From: Limnoperna fortunei
Lineage: Eukaryota > Mollusca > Bivalvia > Mytilida > Modiolidae
Assembly (NCBI GenBank): GCA_944474755.1
Contig: OX104119.1
Coordinates: 43,053,927-43,117,926, forward strand
DNA: 64,000 bases
Direction: 5' to 3'
Position 1 is the stretch's first letter, and the number at the start of each line of letters is the position of its first letter. The position numbers and the translations under genes were made by a program. Positions 48,501-60,391 of this stretch are shown piece after piece. The notes below the pieces were generated by a model. The model ran no database searches. It was not told where the DNA came from and saw only the letters and a list, made by a program, of their open reading frames with translations.

Positions 48501-50300
48501 ACCATTCAAACAAACAAACAAACAATCTAGTTAACCCTAACAAAACGGTTTTCATTAAGGCACACATGTAGTTTTACCAAATGTATTAATTTGTGAAAAC
48601 TATTTAAAATATGTATTTATATGCTAGTGGAATATAAAAATAATATTTGTTTAATAGGTTCTACCAAAAGACAATGAATTACTTAATCTGCTGGACAATG
48701 AAGAAGATCTGTTGGAAGATGACTTTCAAGTACAAAATGTTACCAGTATTACTGGAATTGGGAAGATAAATGTTTATTCGTACGTACAAATCTAATGATA
48801 AATCTTAAGTTTTAATTTGCAAGTTTATTACACATGTACACAGCACATCATGTGCAGAGGTTTTTTTTTGACTTGAAATTGTACATCTGTCTAAATGTTT
48901 ATCCATTTATTTTTATTATATTGTGAACACACTTTCTGGTAAACTTCTGTACTGATTTGTAATTTATTTAGTAGGTTATTTGTTATAACAAATGTATCAA
49001 CAAGAAAAGATATGGGTTGAACCCATATCCAGAGATGTTCGATTTATATGTTATAGGTGTATCCCATTAGGTTTAATAGTTTTTTTTTCAATTTGTTTTA
49101 TTTTCAAAAATTTCATCATATGCTGTAAAGGGATGCAAATATAGACGATTGTGAAAGGCAAGAAATAATCATCTTGATTATAATATCTCAACTTTGAGAA
49201 GAGTACTGTAATAAAAAAAAGCAAGTTTTGGAAGGACAAATATATGTTTACCAATAAAAATACACTGACCTATAATTTGTAATAAGTTGTAAAGAATTTT
49301 TAGGTTTTGAAGGCTTGGTCACTTAATATTTTTATTACATACCGTATAAGCAACTACTCAGAGGCATCTTACTGGTGACATATAATGGTACAGAAATATA
49401 AACTAGTGTATTTTATCAATGCAACTTATAAAGTTAGTTTTAAAAAAAAAACATTTAATTCAAAAAAAATTTATAAATTTTTATGCAAATATTTAATTTT
49501 AAAACATTTAAAAAGCCTTTTTTTACCATCTTTCCTTAAAGGTGGTTGCACTCTTCGTTTCCTAAGTGGTTATCATCCGTAATTACATGTATCTCAGAAG
49601 TAAACAAATTGCATGTAATTCATTAAAAATGTAAAACACATAACAGGTACAAAAAATCTTTGCTATTTTTTAGTGCATTACATATTTAATCAAAAGGTGC
49701 AAGTCTGTGTGCATCAGTAAAATCTGCATAACTTTTGTTGGCGTACGTTGACAAGGAGCACCACTTAAACGGATTACCTGTAAAAATATAGGTTGACACC
49801 TGCTGTTCTCGAATTGAAATCATCAAATTTCCTGTTAATTGATCATGAATATATGGTTTAACACTTTGTAGAAGGTATTTGCAATGACATATTTTAACAC
49901 TTGTAGTAATTCAGTGGACGAAATTGATTTGGGAATCTATCGTCAATTTTTAAATGTTTTCATGTATGACTTAAGAGGCAAGTGCTAAAAAATTCACTGA
50001 TTTGCTGATAAATTACTCTTTTTTTATTCAGATCATGTATCAATCCTAATTGCTACAGAAAGAAGATCAATATTCATAACAAATGCGAGAAATGCAATGT
50101 CACATATGGTGAAAATTCTGCTGGAAAAAGCATAACTGGGCAACTTATCCTTGAAGATGGAAAATTGGTTACATATTTCACTCAACAGGCAGAGGTTATA
50201 AGGGATTATTTAAAGATTCAACCATCAGTTACAGATAGAAACTTTATAAGAGAACTTGCAAATCATCTGCCAATCAAGGCATACATAACCACAAATGACA
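42587..50300 (+). CDS. RPA1-like single-stranded DNA-binding protein, five exons
   Basis: Exons 42587-42825, 44209-44382, 47802-48050, 48658-48779 and 50032-50300 join in frame at consensus GT-AG sites without stops. Exon 1 (LSLSQISGLDPD...VLLADSSALATALVYDDD) has OB-fold character. Exons 2-3 form a second OB fold (VFISKTVELP, GVIKGVVAK, HFKKIKLRDESGDIAVCLW, GDTIKLTNFEV) matching the RPA DBD pattern. Exon 5 has the zinc-ribbon OB fold of the RPA1 C-terminus (C-x4-C...C-x2-C, then YFTQQAEVIRDYL). It ends at a donor (GTAAGA), so a last exon is missing from this reconstruction, and an upstream exon is possible. Introns hold SINEs at 44.8 and 48.3 kb, Helitrons at 45.4 and 47.0 kb, and F2 and F6 repeats. 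It follows the Helitron replicase on the same strand. RPA-like genes accompany some Helitrons, but a host or other element origin is equally open. Confidence 0.75.
42890..43090 (+). repeat. F2-family repeat lacking its head
   Basis: CACATCCCTTGTAAGCGC, CTCCTAAACCGCTTGA, GAAGTACATTATATGTA.ATGTGCATGA and GGGGAGATAATTGGACT match the 23.9-kb and 57.6-kb copies. The palindromic start is absent. Confidence 0.75.
44793..45061 (+). repeat. tRNA-derived SINE, full length, 12-bp TSD
   Basis: A box TGGCCGAGTGG near 44804. The B box has become GATTCGATTC. It includes the middle segment (CAGGTCGGGGGTTCTCTCC) missing from the 28.3-kb copy. Tail rich in CAAAA. Flanked by TACTCCACGGGA at 44781-44792 and 45062-45073. 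Confidence 0.95.
45167..45291. repeat. Long foldback hairpin, ~56-nt arms
   Basis: TAACTACAAAAAATATTTTC at the left end pairs with GAAAATATTTTTTGTAGTTA at the right, and pairing continues through CCATC.AGGGATA and a TTTTGCACAT part to a short AT loop. Inside an RPA-like gene intron. Confidence 0.88.
45417..46880 (+). mobile_element. Non-autonomous Helitron, F1 family, long form
   Basis: 5' palindrome at 45423-45453 and 3' end AGGCTCCTGGGAGCCT + CTAG at 46861-46880. The interior is about three diverged tandem units of about 480 nt, each starting CTTCTCCTC.AAACCAC-like, running through TTTGAAA.TTTGCACACA and CATGGC, and ending TCCTTATAGGAGTTA. Sits in the RPA-like gene's second intron. Confidence 0.85.
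47019..47777 (+). mobile_element. Non-autonomous Helitron, F1 family, short-unit form
   Basis: 5' palindrome at 47026-47056; 3' end AGGCTCTTAAGAGCCT + CTGG at 47777, followed by T. The interior is about 3.5 tandem copies of an about 175-nt unit (CTTCTTCTCTGAAACCG, AAACTTACTAGCAATATTGT, GGATGGTCCTCTATAAAGTT, CCGCAGGACTTAGTTTAACA, TAGGACCCTATGGG). It ends 24 nt before the acceptor of exon 3 of the RPA-like gene. Confidence 0.85.
48257..48525 (+). repeat. tRNA-derived SINE, 12-bp TSD
   Basis: A-box region TGGCCAAGTGG and B-box region GGTTTGATTC, each with one change from the 28-kb copy. (CAAA)n tail. TCTAGTTAACCC at 48245-48256 is repeated at 48526-48537. Confidence 0.93.
49006..49270 (+). repeat. 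F6 repeat with terminal palindrome; empty site for the 29-kb MITE
   Basis: Starts with the perfect palindrome GATATGGGTT-G-AACCCATATC (49009-49029). The rest matches the reverse complement of 29020-29545 without the MITE: CATATGCTGTAAAGGGATGC runs uninterrupted here. A related small palindrome occurs at 27916. Confidence 0.85.
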
Positions 50301-51863
50301 GTAAGATCTCAACCATAAAACTAGTTTAAAATTTGTAGTCTTGATTTATTGCATACAACATAAGGGGCTTTAAGAATTCACATACAAAGAGTTTGTATGA
50401 ACTCCATTAAAAAAACTTTTTTATAAAGGAAACGTAAATAATATGCAACAAATTAATACAATATTTTCCTAACAAAAAATTATAAGGACAACTGTAATAA
50501 GACTGCAGTTTGCAATACTATTGTTGTCATTAATTTTATTTTGATGACAAAGTTTGTTGTAGTTATTGAGGATAAAACCAAATTAGTCTATTATATTCAA
50601 CATTTTAAAAATTTCAAATTTTTCATCTTATTTCTTTTGGCATTTTACATTTTGTATACTATCAATCTTAAGCTATGCTATATTATAAACAAGAATACTC
50701 TAAACATGTCCTGGATAAAGTAAACTGCAGAAATCAGTTTTTTGATGTGTTTTTTTTTTTTATTTTTTTTTTTTGCATTATTAATGTAACACATTTCCAT
50801 ATTGAAGTTAGAACATTAAGTTTTGAATTTTTATGTACAAACGGTATATGCATACATCAGTTAGTGTGACTGTTTCGTATTGTATTTGGTGCCTTTTTTA
50901 ATGCTCACTTACTGTTGCTATCACTTTGTGTCTGCCAATGTCATATGTGCATGCTGCATATATACTTATTAACAATTACATATCCACTCACAGATACATC
51001 CAAGTTTGTGCCAACTATATAACATATCTATCCAGCAAATTTTTGAGCCATCAGAAATACAAGGTTACCAACAAATGTTTATATATGTCTACAAGTCAAG
51101 TCTAACATTTTTTTTCTGTTAAATTTTTGGGCATGCTAAAACACAATGTTTTTTCTCTCTTTGTTTGGATAAACAACTTATTAAATGCAAATCAGGTGAG
51201 CAGTGTTTACTTCTTGTAGAATAATTTTGATATAGACTTTTGTATTAAGCCATTGATGTCTAGTCAAAACTTAAGTTTACTGTTATAATTATGTAAATAT
51301 CTAGTCAGATATATAGAGATAGTTATTAGTTTTATGTTTATTGTTATATTGTTATTATCTTTACAATAATTAAAACTATCAGCAAAATAAATGAAAAAGA
51401 ATTGTACCAAATTTATATAGGACTGGGTAACATAAGTTTTTGCACATGAATATCAAATAATAATTTAATGTTTTGCCAATACCCCTTTTAACAATATTAA
51501 TTAAAAAATAATAATTTCTAGATTCTAATATATACACTACAGTTTGTAACTTATGATATGCCCACCTGTCCAGAGTGGGAAAGAGATAAATACCCATCAT
51601 AATTTAATAAATATTTATTTTCTAAATGTGAAAATTTAGTATGGATAACCATCTGAAACTTTTCATAAATTTATAATACATGTATATTATTTTATATCAT
51701 GATAATTACATGTATTTTAGGGACAAATGACCTTATATTCATTGTAAATTGGTTTGCATGTTGAATTTTGTGCCTGTAATTGCTCAAATGTGGACTGCCA
51801 TATTTTAAAAAAAAACAAGAGTTTTACAGAAAAAAACACCATGTTAATTGTTGTACATGTATA
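50301..51863. other. No gene seen; small hairpin near 50375
   Basis: A CATACAAA-GAG-TTTGTATG stem-loop lies 80 nt after exon 5 of the RPA-like gene. The expected terminal exon of that gene was not found. The remainder is AT-rich with homopolymer T runs. Confidence 0.4.
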
Positions 51864-52822
51864 TACTTTTAAGGTCACCTGACCCGAAGGGTCATGTGAG
51901 CTATTGCCATCACTTGACGTCTGTCGTCGTCGCCCTCGTCGTTAACTTTTCCTAAAAAATCTTCTCCTCCGAAACCACTGAAGGGATTGCTTTGAAAATT
52001 TGCACACATTATCAGTAAAATGTCCTCTACCAAGTTTACCCAAATCATGGCCTCAGACCAAACAACATGGCCACCATGGCTTAAAATAGAACAGGGGGGT
52101 CAAAATACAGTTTTTTGCTTATAGATTAAAAAGTATAACAGATACAGGAAAACAGAACAGACCTTCTTCTTCAGCATCTAAAGCTCTACAAAACACTCCA
52201 TTGGGTCAAAGTTGTATGATGACTCCTTGTAGGAATTATTGCCCTTTAATTGTCAAAATTGATGATTTTTGCCTCAAAATCTTGAAAATTATAAGAACTA
52301 GAGAAAAAGTTAGCATTGCTTAATTGTTCTGCTATATGAAAGCTACAAAAATGACTGAAGGGTCAAGATTTGTCTGATGAAACATTTATATATTATTTTC
52401 CTTGAACATTTTTTTAATCAATTTTACTTTATTTTAAAAAAATCTTCTACTCTTTAACCAATGAAAGGACTGCTTTGAAACATTGCACAAATCATCTTTA
52501 GGACGTCCTGTACCAAAATTGTGCAAATTATGACACCTGACTACCTACATAGCTACATTGGCTTAAAATAGAAAAAATTAAAAAAGAGGGGGGAGGGGGG
52601 GGGGGTCAAAAGAGTTTTTGACTGATAGTTAAAAAAAGTACAGCAAATTTGAAGTGAATCTCCCTTCTCCTTCTAAGCATCAAAAGCTCTTCCTTAAAAG
52701 GTCAAAATTCATGATTTTTGCAGAAGTGTTGGGCATTTCCTTATAGCAACGAAAAGCTGGATAAAAAAGGGTTGTTTTGTTTTAGGTTCAGGTGAGCGAT
52801 ACAGGCTCCCAAGAGCCTCTAA
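51864..52822 (+). mobile_element. Non-autonomous Helitron, F1 family
   Basis: 5' palindrome at 51872-51902 (first arm AGGTCACCTGACC), 3' end AGGCTCCCAAGAGCCT + CTAA followed by T at 52822. Interior closely matches the 45.4-kb copy but with fewer units. Confidence 0.85.
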
Positions 52823-53780
52823 TTAACTATTGTCATAACATATGAAAATTGCAGTAATTTTTGTTATATGTAGGAAGTTTTATCAAGATTCTGGAAAAAC
52901 TGTGTCTAATTTTAGTTATAATCCCAAGCAAAATTTTACAGTGTTACTAATTTTAAATAGTACATATTACCAATGGGCAACAAATACCAATGACTGATTA
53001 AAAAATTTCAGTCCACAACTATTTTTAAAAAAAAAGGTAATAGCTGGCAGTTAATTTTGATTTCAGAACCTTGATGTGTATATAAACCTATGTTTTCTAT
53101 TTACATAGTTGTAATTATGTTTTTTTTTAACTACAAGTTACCAATATATTGATAATATTGTGTAACAATACAATTTCAATATCATGATCATATCCCATAT
53201 AGTATCCTGCTATCTATGGTTATTTCACTTGAAATTGTTTTTCTAATTCCAAAGTAAAGAAAATTTAGTTGTACAACTTTTTCAAAGGTTGCCTGACCTG
53301 TGGCAAATGCTACATCTTTTTAAAGGTGTACCTTTATAATGAACCCAGTGCTTATAATAGTTCTTATAAAACTGTGATAAAAGAAATGTACAATCATTTA
53401 AATGTAGTATGTATATTCGTTACTGAAACTTAAAGAATAAAAGATATTTCAGCCTTAGAAATAGTTATGAATTCAGCCTTATTATTAAAATACTATTTTA
53501 TTCTTACAAAGCAAAAGTTTACAATTTTTAAAAAGAAAAACACAATATTACACAAAACACGTTAGATAACAATAAATATGAGAACTCCACAATACTATAC
53601 TGTGTAATTAGTCTGAAGTTAATATCTTTAAAAGTGGTAATCGGTAACCTATTACAGATCTGAAACTGCCTAAATTTTATCGAAGGCATCTAGTCCCAGT
53701 TTATTTTTTTTACTTTATATACAAAATTTGGTCATCAACAAGTTTAGAGACTTATTGTTTTTGATTTTTGGTTGTCTGAT
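52823..53780. other. No gene seen
   Basis: AT-rich. No repeat match inside the window and no recognisable frames. Confidence 0.4.
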
Positions 53781-53783
53781 TTT

Positions 53784-54365
53784 AAGCTCACCTGGCCAAA
53801 GGCCAAGTGAGCTTATGTCATAACTATGTGCCTGTCTTCTCTCTTCGTCTCTTGTCCATAAACAAGTTTAAAAATCTTCTTTTCTTAAACCACTGAGCCA
53901 ATTTGACTGAAACTTTGCAGGCAACAAATGATCCTCATTTTGAATTAATCCAATAAAAAACATGGGTGCTGTTACTTAAAATAGAACTTAGGGTAAAAGA
54001 ACTTGAAATGGCATATATAAATCGGAAACAATAACCGAAAATAGGAAAAATCTAATGGATTAAAGGCCATTCCCTATTAAAAAGTCTTCGAAAGTCTCCA
54101 TTGGGTCAAAGTTCTAAGATGACCCCCGCCCCTTTTCATAGGAGTTATGGCCCTTTATAGGTAAAAAAAAATGGCGTTTTTGTTATATAGCATTACAATT
54201 ATTGAACGTCCTGAATATAGCTGAAATATTGCTTGCTGGATGTTAAATACAATCAATCAATCAAAATTATTGCAGATGTGAAAAAGCTACTTCTTGCTCC
54301 ATAAGCTTTACATACATTTCCATTTGTATTGCTGCTCGGGCGTTAAACACCATTAATCAATCAAT
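53784..54365 (+). mobile_element. F1-related Helitron start, cut by SINE tails
   Basis: Palindrome AAGCTCACCTGGCC-AAA-GGCCAAGTGAGCTT at 53784-53814 is a distinct subfamily (GGCC arms), then CTTCTTTTCTTAAACCACTGAGC and CTCCATTGGGTCAAAGTTCT as in the other copies. Two SINE 3' ends with CAATC tails follow (about 54210-54275 and 54325-54365). The CTRR end is missing. Confidence 0.7.
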
Positions 54366-55210
54366 TTCCATTTGGTTGAAGTTTTCAGATAACGCTTACA
54401 AAAAGCGTTTTATTTTACAAGAAAAACTGTTCCTCACTTAACCTTCAGTTAAACAAGCTCTGCAAAAGCCTCCATTATTTGAACAGGCCGAGTCTACTAG
54501 ATTCTGTTTGATTCATCAATAAAAAGCTACAAAATTTTACCTTTTAACTGGTAGAAAATAGTTGAAATTTGTTACCATTTTTTAAGGGTACTTATCACAC
54601 AAGTTCCTGACTCATTTTGTATTATTACCAAATATTGGTTTAAACGCATTTCTATTCTATATGGCCACACGCTAGAATTGCGACCATAGTTGAAATTCGC
54701 GCAATTTTTCTTAAACAATGAACCCAAGCCAGGCTAAATTACTTTGAAAAATATCGTGCATTTATTGCTCTAAACAAATGACTCCTAAATAATAAAACAC
54801 AGTGTATTTTAAAGAAACTAACGTCCGTTATTTAAATGACACTCTCATCGCCGATTTTCAAATGTACTCTTATATTTTGTTAAATTCGCCTTATAAACTG
54901 CTAAACCAGTAGGTCTATCCAACAGGTCCTTAGTTTACCTATGCTACAAGTAAATTACAAACAACAGAAACTTTAATAAAACTCATAAAATGTGTAATGC
55001 AGCTAAGAGACGGCTAGCTTTTTAGAAAAGCTAAACTTGTTCCCTTAGTTTTAGTATAGCTTTAACTTCCGTTACCGAGTGAAGTATACAAATGTAATGC
55101 TAGATTCATCGAAAATGGGAATCATTCACGCCTTTTCCCGTCAGGCGTCGCCTGTGTTCTATCAGTGGTTAGTCAAGCGCGCAAATTCACATTGACGCTT
55201 GAAAAACATG
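54366..55210. other. No gene; upstream region of the SAP-SWIM-YqaJ gene
   Basis: No repeat recognised. The stretch 55070-55200 is richer in GC and CpG than its surroundings and could hold the promoter of the gene starting at 55215. No clear TATA box was found. Confidence 0.35.
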
Positions 55211-55214
55211 AAAG

Positions 55215-58200
55215 ATGTGGGACAGTAATTACAATTCATGGACCATTCCAAGTTTAAAGCATGAACTTGCCTACCGAGGAGCCACTACAAGGGGCAGAAA
55301 AAAAGATTTGGTTGAGAGGAATATTCTTATTTCTGATAACAACACCGTCTTCCTGAGATTTGTAACAAATCAACACCGTGTTTGAGGCATGATGATGATT
55401 AAATTAGCGATACGTCCCCGATATTGACTTTTAGTTTTTAAGTTATACTTATGTTTTTCAGTGATATTATTTTGAATTTGTTTTAAAATAATTTTAATTT
55501 TTAAATATATTTTTAGTTGTTTAGTATTTATATATATTTTGTTTATACCTGTTTACATATTTCGTTATCAGTAATATAGAAAGCAGCCTTGCATTGTGCC
55601 CAGATGTACTCGAGAATTTATTTCAACAAGACCAACAAGAAACATTAAGGTTTGATCTCTTATATAATAGTCTTCTTTCCACTTTGAGGTAGTTGTTTTT
55701 AAAAACCCTTTCTGTATGTCTTTTCTCAGGTAGGTAATGTATTAAAAATAAATAGACAATCATTGTATTTTCTTAAAACTGTACATGTATAGTACCAAAG
55801 TGTGAGTCAGTATGTATAGTACTGTTTACACTTCATGTTTGTCACATTACAAGGAGTAACCTCTCATAGGTGGCTTTACAAATAAAATGTGCAAATTAAA
55901 AAATTGCAGCCAGTTTAAAAAATATATTATCATTGTTTCATTAACAGTACATGCAAATATGAACATTGAATGTGCTGTTTGCTTTACATATGTATGTCTT
56001 GCAAGCAAATTTTCAGCCATATCAAGGAAATGAACGAACAATAAATCAGCAGGGACAGGGCAAGACCAATGGAAGTGCACGGCACTTTTGTAGGTTGAGC
56101 ACTGGATACCTTTCCAGTATCTCAAGGTTTTATTTTTTTCCATTAGATGTCAGCATTACTTGGTATGTGGGTTCGATTCCCACCCAGGGCGTTCAATGTA
56201 AGATATCTGTAACACAAATATGGCACTAAACTCGCTGCATGCTATTTTACTTTTATTTTTTCCTTCTGATTGTTTCATTTATTTTTCCCTTATGATTGTT
56301 TCATTCATTTATTAGTTTTCTCACCATATAACTGGTATTTTTAATTTATATTTTATGATTTCAAATTTAGTGCACAGGTACAATGTAAGAAGTGTTACAG
56401 GTATTTATTCCTGGTGGTAAAAGGAGGAGATTGCCCTGAGCCTCCACCAAATAAATGCTGACATGTAATTTAATGTTCTTTTTTTTAAATAAGTACATTT
56501 GCATTAACAGCTGTCATAGTTTTGTGGTATATTTTTTCAGACTTCAAGCGTATGATAGAAACCAAAATTTTCAAAATGACCCAATTACTATACCAGAGCC
56601 ATTATCAGTTGACTGGCCAGCTTGTGGGTTTAAGCAAGTTATTGCTACCCACAAAATTGTATTGCCGAAAATAACAAGGGAACAGATTGAAGCTTACTTC
56701 TTGTATAGATTAGCAGGTATCTTAATGTTTAGTTATTGATTTGGTGTCATAGTGTGATTGAATGATTGATTGGATATTTGCTTTATGTCCAGCAAGCAGT
56801 ATTTCAGCTATATTCCAGATGAGAACAAGTTGACAATTAAACAACCGGAAAAGGAGGAGGAATAAGACACAAGGAACACAATTTAGACTGCCACTGGAAA
56901 AGTATGGAGTTTTGGGTAGGGGGGGGGGGGAAATCTAGCCATCTGTGTCATATTGTGACCATAACAGGTAATAGTACACTAACTTTACTAGTAAAGTAAG
57001 TACATTCGTGATTGTATCAGCAATTCAGTGTATTTAGTTCAGTTTAAATTTGTTTATTAAATATAATAAGCTGTTCATTATTTTCACTCTTGTGTCATTG
57101 TTAAACTTGGGTGCCCCATTGTCATGATCGCAATGTTTATTTACTTTTCTTTTTTTTTTAATTCCAAATACAGAAATTCATTGTACATGTATATATTCTA
57201 TGAGTCACTATTTGAAATGTCTTGATTTTTCCAAATTTAAAATATAGTGTTATTATAATCTAAAATCAAATACACATTATCTACTTGTAAATTTAGGAGA
57301 CAAGCAGTGTACTGGAGATATCAAGGCGATACAGAAAGGGGAACTAATGTTTGAAAGCAACAGAGTGCTTGCATGTTCTATATACTTGCAAGATGCCATA
57401 TATTTTACAGGCATTGTTGGAGCTGCAATGAGACAAAAGGTTTTATATAGATAAAAGTTTACATTTGATTGTAATACCTGTAATGAATTTGATCGAGATT
57501 TATATAAGATAACTATGTTACCTCATGTAAAAATGCTCCTGTGAAGTAGTGTTTTTTTAATGATATACAGTGTGTAAAATTAGACGATAGCTAATTGTCT
57601 ATGAACATTCATGCAGGTCTATGCATAATCAAAGATATTTATACCCTTCGCAAACTTGTTTGGGGGGTATATATGAATCACCCTGTCTGTCTGTCTGTCC
57701 ACATCCCTTGTAAGTGCTTCTCCTCCTAAACCACTTCAGAGATTTTTATGAATATTTACATGAAGGAATTACATCATATTTAGATGTGCATGAGGAATTT
57801 TATTGACGTCGGATATCATTAAGGGGAGATAATTGGACTTTAAAGCGAAGTGTGGGGAACATGCTCACAGTCCACACTTGTTTTGATATCCAATAAGGCA
57901 AATTCAGTTTTAAATTACTGTTGGTCTACTGGTCTCTCATGTCATCTAGCAATGAGTCTTTCATCAAATAATATTGATTAAATTTCTCAAATAAAAAAGA
58001 TTACATTTATCAAAAAAAACCTGGATTGTATTGTAATTAGGTTGGTTTGTTGTAGCCTTCACATATTCTCCATTTAAATGTTTATACTTCATGAAATAAA
58101 CATTTTTTGCATGGTATTAATAGGTTTCCTATAACTTCAAATTGAAGTTACACAAAAGTACAGGTGATCCACTGAACTCTCATTGTGAGTGTCCTGCTGG

Positions 58201-60391
58201 AAGAGGACCCCATGGTACCTGTAAGCACCTAGCTGCAGTGATGATAATGCTTGAACACTTTGTTTCTAAAGGTGACCTCAAAATTGAGAAGTCCTGCACA
58301 GACAATTTGATGACATTTCATAGACCAAAAGCAGTATATCATGGTAGGTACTTTAATGTGTTTGCATTTTAATCCCCCATCAGATTCACAGAAGAGAACT
58401 GTAGGTTGCACTGTGAGACAGTCACTCAAGTATAAATAATTATTGATCAAGTTCAAATTTTTTTATACTATAGTTATAGCTTTTACCCAGAATTTCATGA
58501 GCTTTCAATGAGCTTAAATTTTGTATATAATTGTTTTTACATGAAATATACAGTGTTCTGCAAGACTGATTTGTATTTTGCTGATTTGATATGTTTCAAA
58601 TTTGAAGCTATTAGAACACATTTTCCTTAGGTCATATGGTCACAATGTGCTTTGCTTTTAGTTCTAAATATAATACACTCCTAATTCTGTGAACTTGACC
58701 AACACATTGCCTGCAGTGTTGTTAAATACATGTTTATTTTAATCTAACTAGGTTCACCAGTAAAGGCAGAAAAGCTAGTTACAAAAAGGAAACTAACTAC
58801 TGATTTTTTTGCTGATCCAAGGCCAACCAAATATAGAAATGACAATTCCTTTAATGATCGTGTCAGAAATATGATAACAAACTACTGTAGTCAAACATCA
58901 AAGGATCTCTCATTTAGATACCTTTTTCCAAAAGCTGATATCCAGGTACATATTGAGTATGAAAAACATGCATTAAAATTTGAATTTATAATAATTTATT
59001 TTTTATATGAAAACCCATAGTATATTTAAGTGTTTTAATTCAACATTTTAACCATCTCAGCTCAGTATTCATATTTAAGATCAACATTTGTACACAATTT
59101 AGCTTCAAAATTGCGGAACTTTTATCAATAATGGTATTATTGTATGTGTTATGCTTATGTACCAAGTACATGTATGTGTTTCAGTCAGCAGCTGTTGATC
59201 ATGCATACACGTCATTGAAACTAACAGAACATTGGATTGATATTGGAATACAGGTATTTATTAGGGCCTGCCACTAAGTGGCGGAAGCCTTATAGTTATC
59301 AGTCAGACCGTCCGTGCTACCTGTCCAAAATTGTGTCCTCCTCATATTTTTTCTGTCTGTTGAGGTAGGCTATTGATATTGAAATCTATAACTTAACTAA
59401 TAGTAAAATAAATACACATTTATTTTTGTGTCATGTTTGGAAAACTTTAAACAAAGTCTATGTCAATGAAATTGTCACAAAGTAAACAACTGATAAATAT
59501 ATAATTCCTTACACTTGTTTTTTCCCTATTCACTTATGTAATAAATTGGATTACAATTATAGAATACAAATAACATAACATTTTCAGCTCATTATCTATG
59601 AACACTAAGAAAATATTTGAAGGTTGGGCTAAGTCATGACTTGTGGCATTGTTTGGTCACTGGTGCCGAGTGGTGGAACATTTGTAAATACTTTGATTCT
59701 TTAATTCTCCTTTAATTATTTCTAATAACCTTTGTGATTGCAGGTTGATGAACAAAAAGCTGCTAAAATTGAGAAAATTACAAGAAACCAAGCAGGATGC
59801 CCAGCATGGTTCAAAGAAAGGGAATGGCGATTGACGGCATCAAGATTTGGTGACATCTGTAGGGCAACCTGTCGACGGAATACTCAGAAATTATGTCAAT
59901 CTTTGTCAAAGTCTCACTTTACTACCCATGCCACTGTTCATGGGAAAAATTATGAAAAGAAGGCATTAATGTCCTTTGAAGGACAACACAAAATTACAAC
60001 AACAAAGTCTGGATTATTTGTCAGTGTAAAATATCCTTTTCTAGGTGCCTCCCCTGACGCCATTGTTGTAGGCGAAGATGCTGTTGTTGAGATTAAATGC
60101 CCATATGCAGGCAGGGATGAAAAAATAAAACCGGGTCCCAATTTTAAATTTCTCATGTATGATGATAAGAAAACTATTGTTTTAAAGAAAACCTGTAAAT
60201 ATTATGACCAGGTTCAGGGGCAAATGCTGGTAACAAATAGAAAGTTCTGCTATTTTGTTGTATATACCTTTTGTGATTTATTTGTACAGAAGGTTAGTTA
60301 TGATGACACTTATTGTACATCATGTTTAATTCCAAAATTATCTCTGTTTTATGAGAAATATTACCGGCCATACTTAGCATCTAAACTTTAA
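55215..60391 (+). CDS. SAP-SWIM-YqaJ nuclease (lambda-exonuclease family), seven exons
   Basis: Exons 55215-55318, 56541-56716, 57297-57439, 58124-58343, 58752-58945, 59185-59253 and 59744-60391. Exon 1 encodes a SAP motif (WTIPSLKHELAYRGA, GRKKDLVER), which could bind DNA. Exon 4 holds a SWIM zinc finger (HCECPAGRGPHGTCKH, CxC...CxH). Exon 7 holds the YqaJ nuclease: WRLTASRFGDIC, HGKNYEKKAL, SPDAIVVGEDAVVEIKCP (catalytic Asp and ExK) and YYDQVQGQMLVT. All junctions are in frame with GT-AG except exon 1, whose expected donor reads GA (55319-55320). Proteins of this type are the second gene of ISL2EU-type DNA transposons, and a DDE transposase does lie convergently just downstream. Single-strand trimming or annealing in transposition is the inferred role. 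Confidence 0.85.
56161..56458 (+). repeat. Inverted repeat, left copy, with tRNA T-arm motif
   Basis: Starts TGGTATGTGGGTTCGATTCC; GTGGG-TTCGATT-CCCAC is a 5-bp stem with a 7-nt loop exactly like a tRNA T-arm and B box. The other conserved end is CCTGGTGGTAAA.GGAGGAG followed by GATTGCCCTGAGCCTCC (56411-56455). The reverse copy is 62709-62965. It lies in intron 1 of the YqaJ gene, so it cannot be a simple outer TIR of that element. Confidence 0.75.
56760..56905 (-). repeat. SINE-like copy, reverse
   Basis: ATTGATTGGATA tail remnant, then TTTATGTCCAGCAAGCAGTA and TTCAGCTATATTCCAGATGA; CTGCCACTGGAAAAGTATGG at the far end matches the reverse of 8710-8735. Confidence 0.6.
57641..57895 (+). repeat. 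Hairpin-headed repeat, F2 family
   Basis: Palindromic head ATACCC...GGGGGGTAT (57641-57670), GTCTGTCTGTCTGTCC, CACATCCCTTGTAAGTGC, TCTCCTCCTAAACCACTTCA and GGGGAGATAATTGGACTTTA. Lies in intron 3 of the YqaJ gene. Partner copies at 23.9 and 42.9 kb. Confidence 0.8.
59265..59400 (+). repeat. Hairpin-headed repeat, F3 family (start only)
   Basis: Near-palindrome GGCCTGCCAC-TAA-GTGGCGGAAGCC at 59265-59289, then CAGACCGTCCGTG and TGTCCTCCTCATATTTTTTC. Same order of parts as F1 and F2. Lies in intron 6 of the YqaJ gene. Confidence 0.6.

Noticed and set aside
56161..56190. tRNA 3' half (T-arm plus CCAGGGC)
   Set aside because: No matching 5' acceptor strand or complete D and anticodon arms could be assembled, so it is not called as a tRNA gene.
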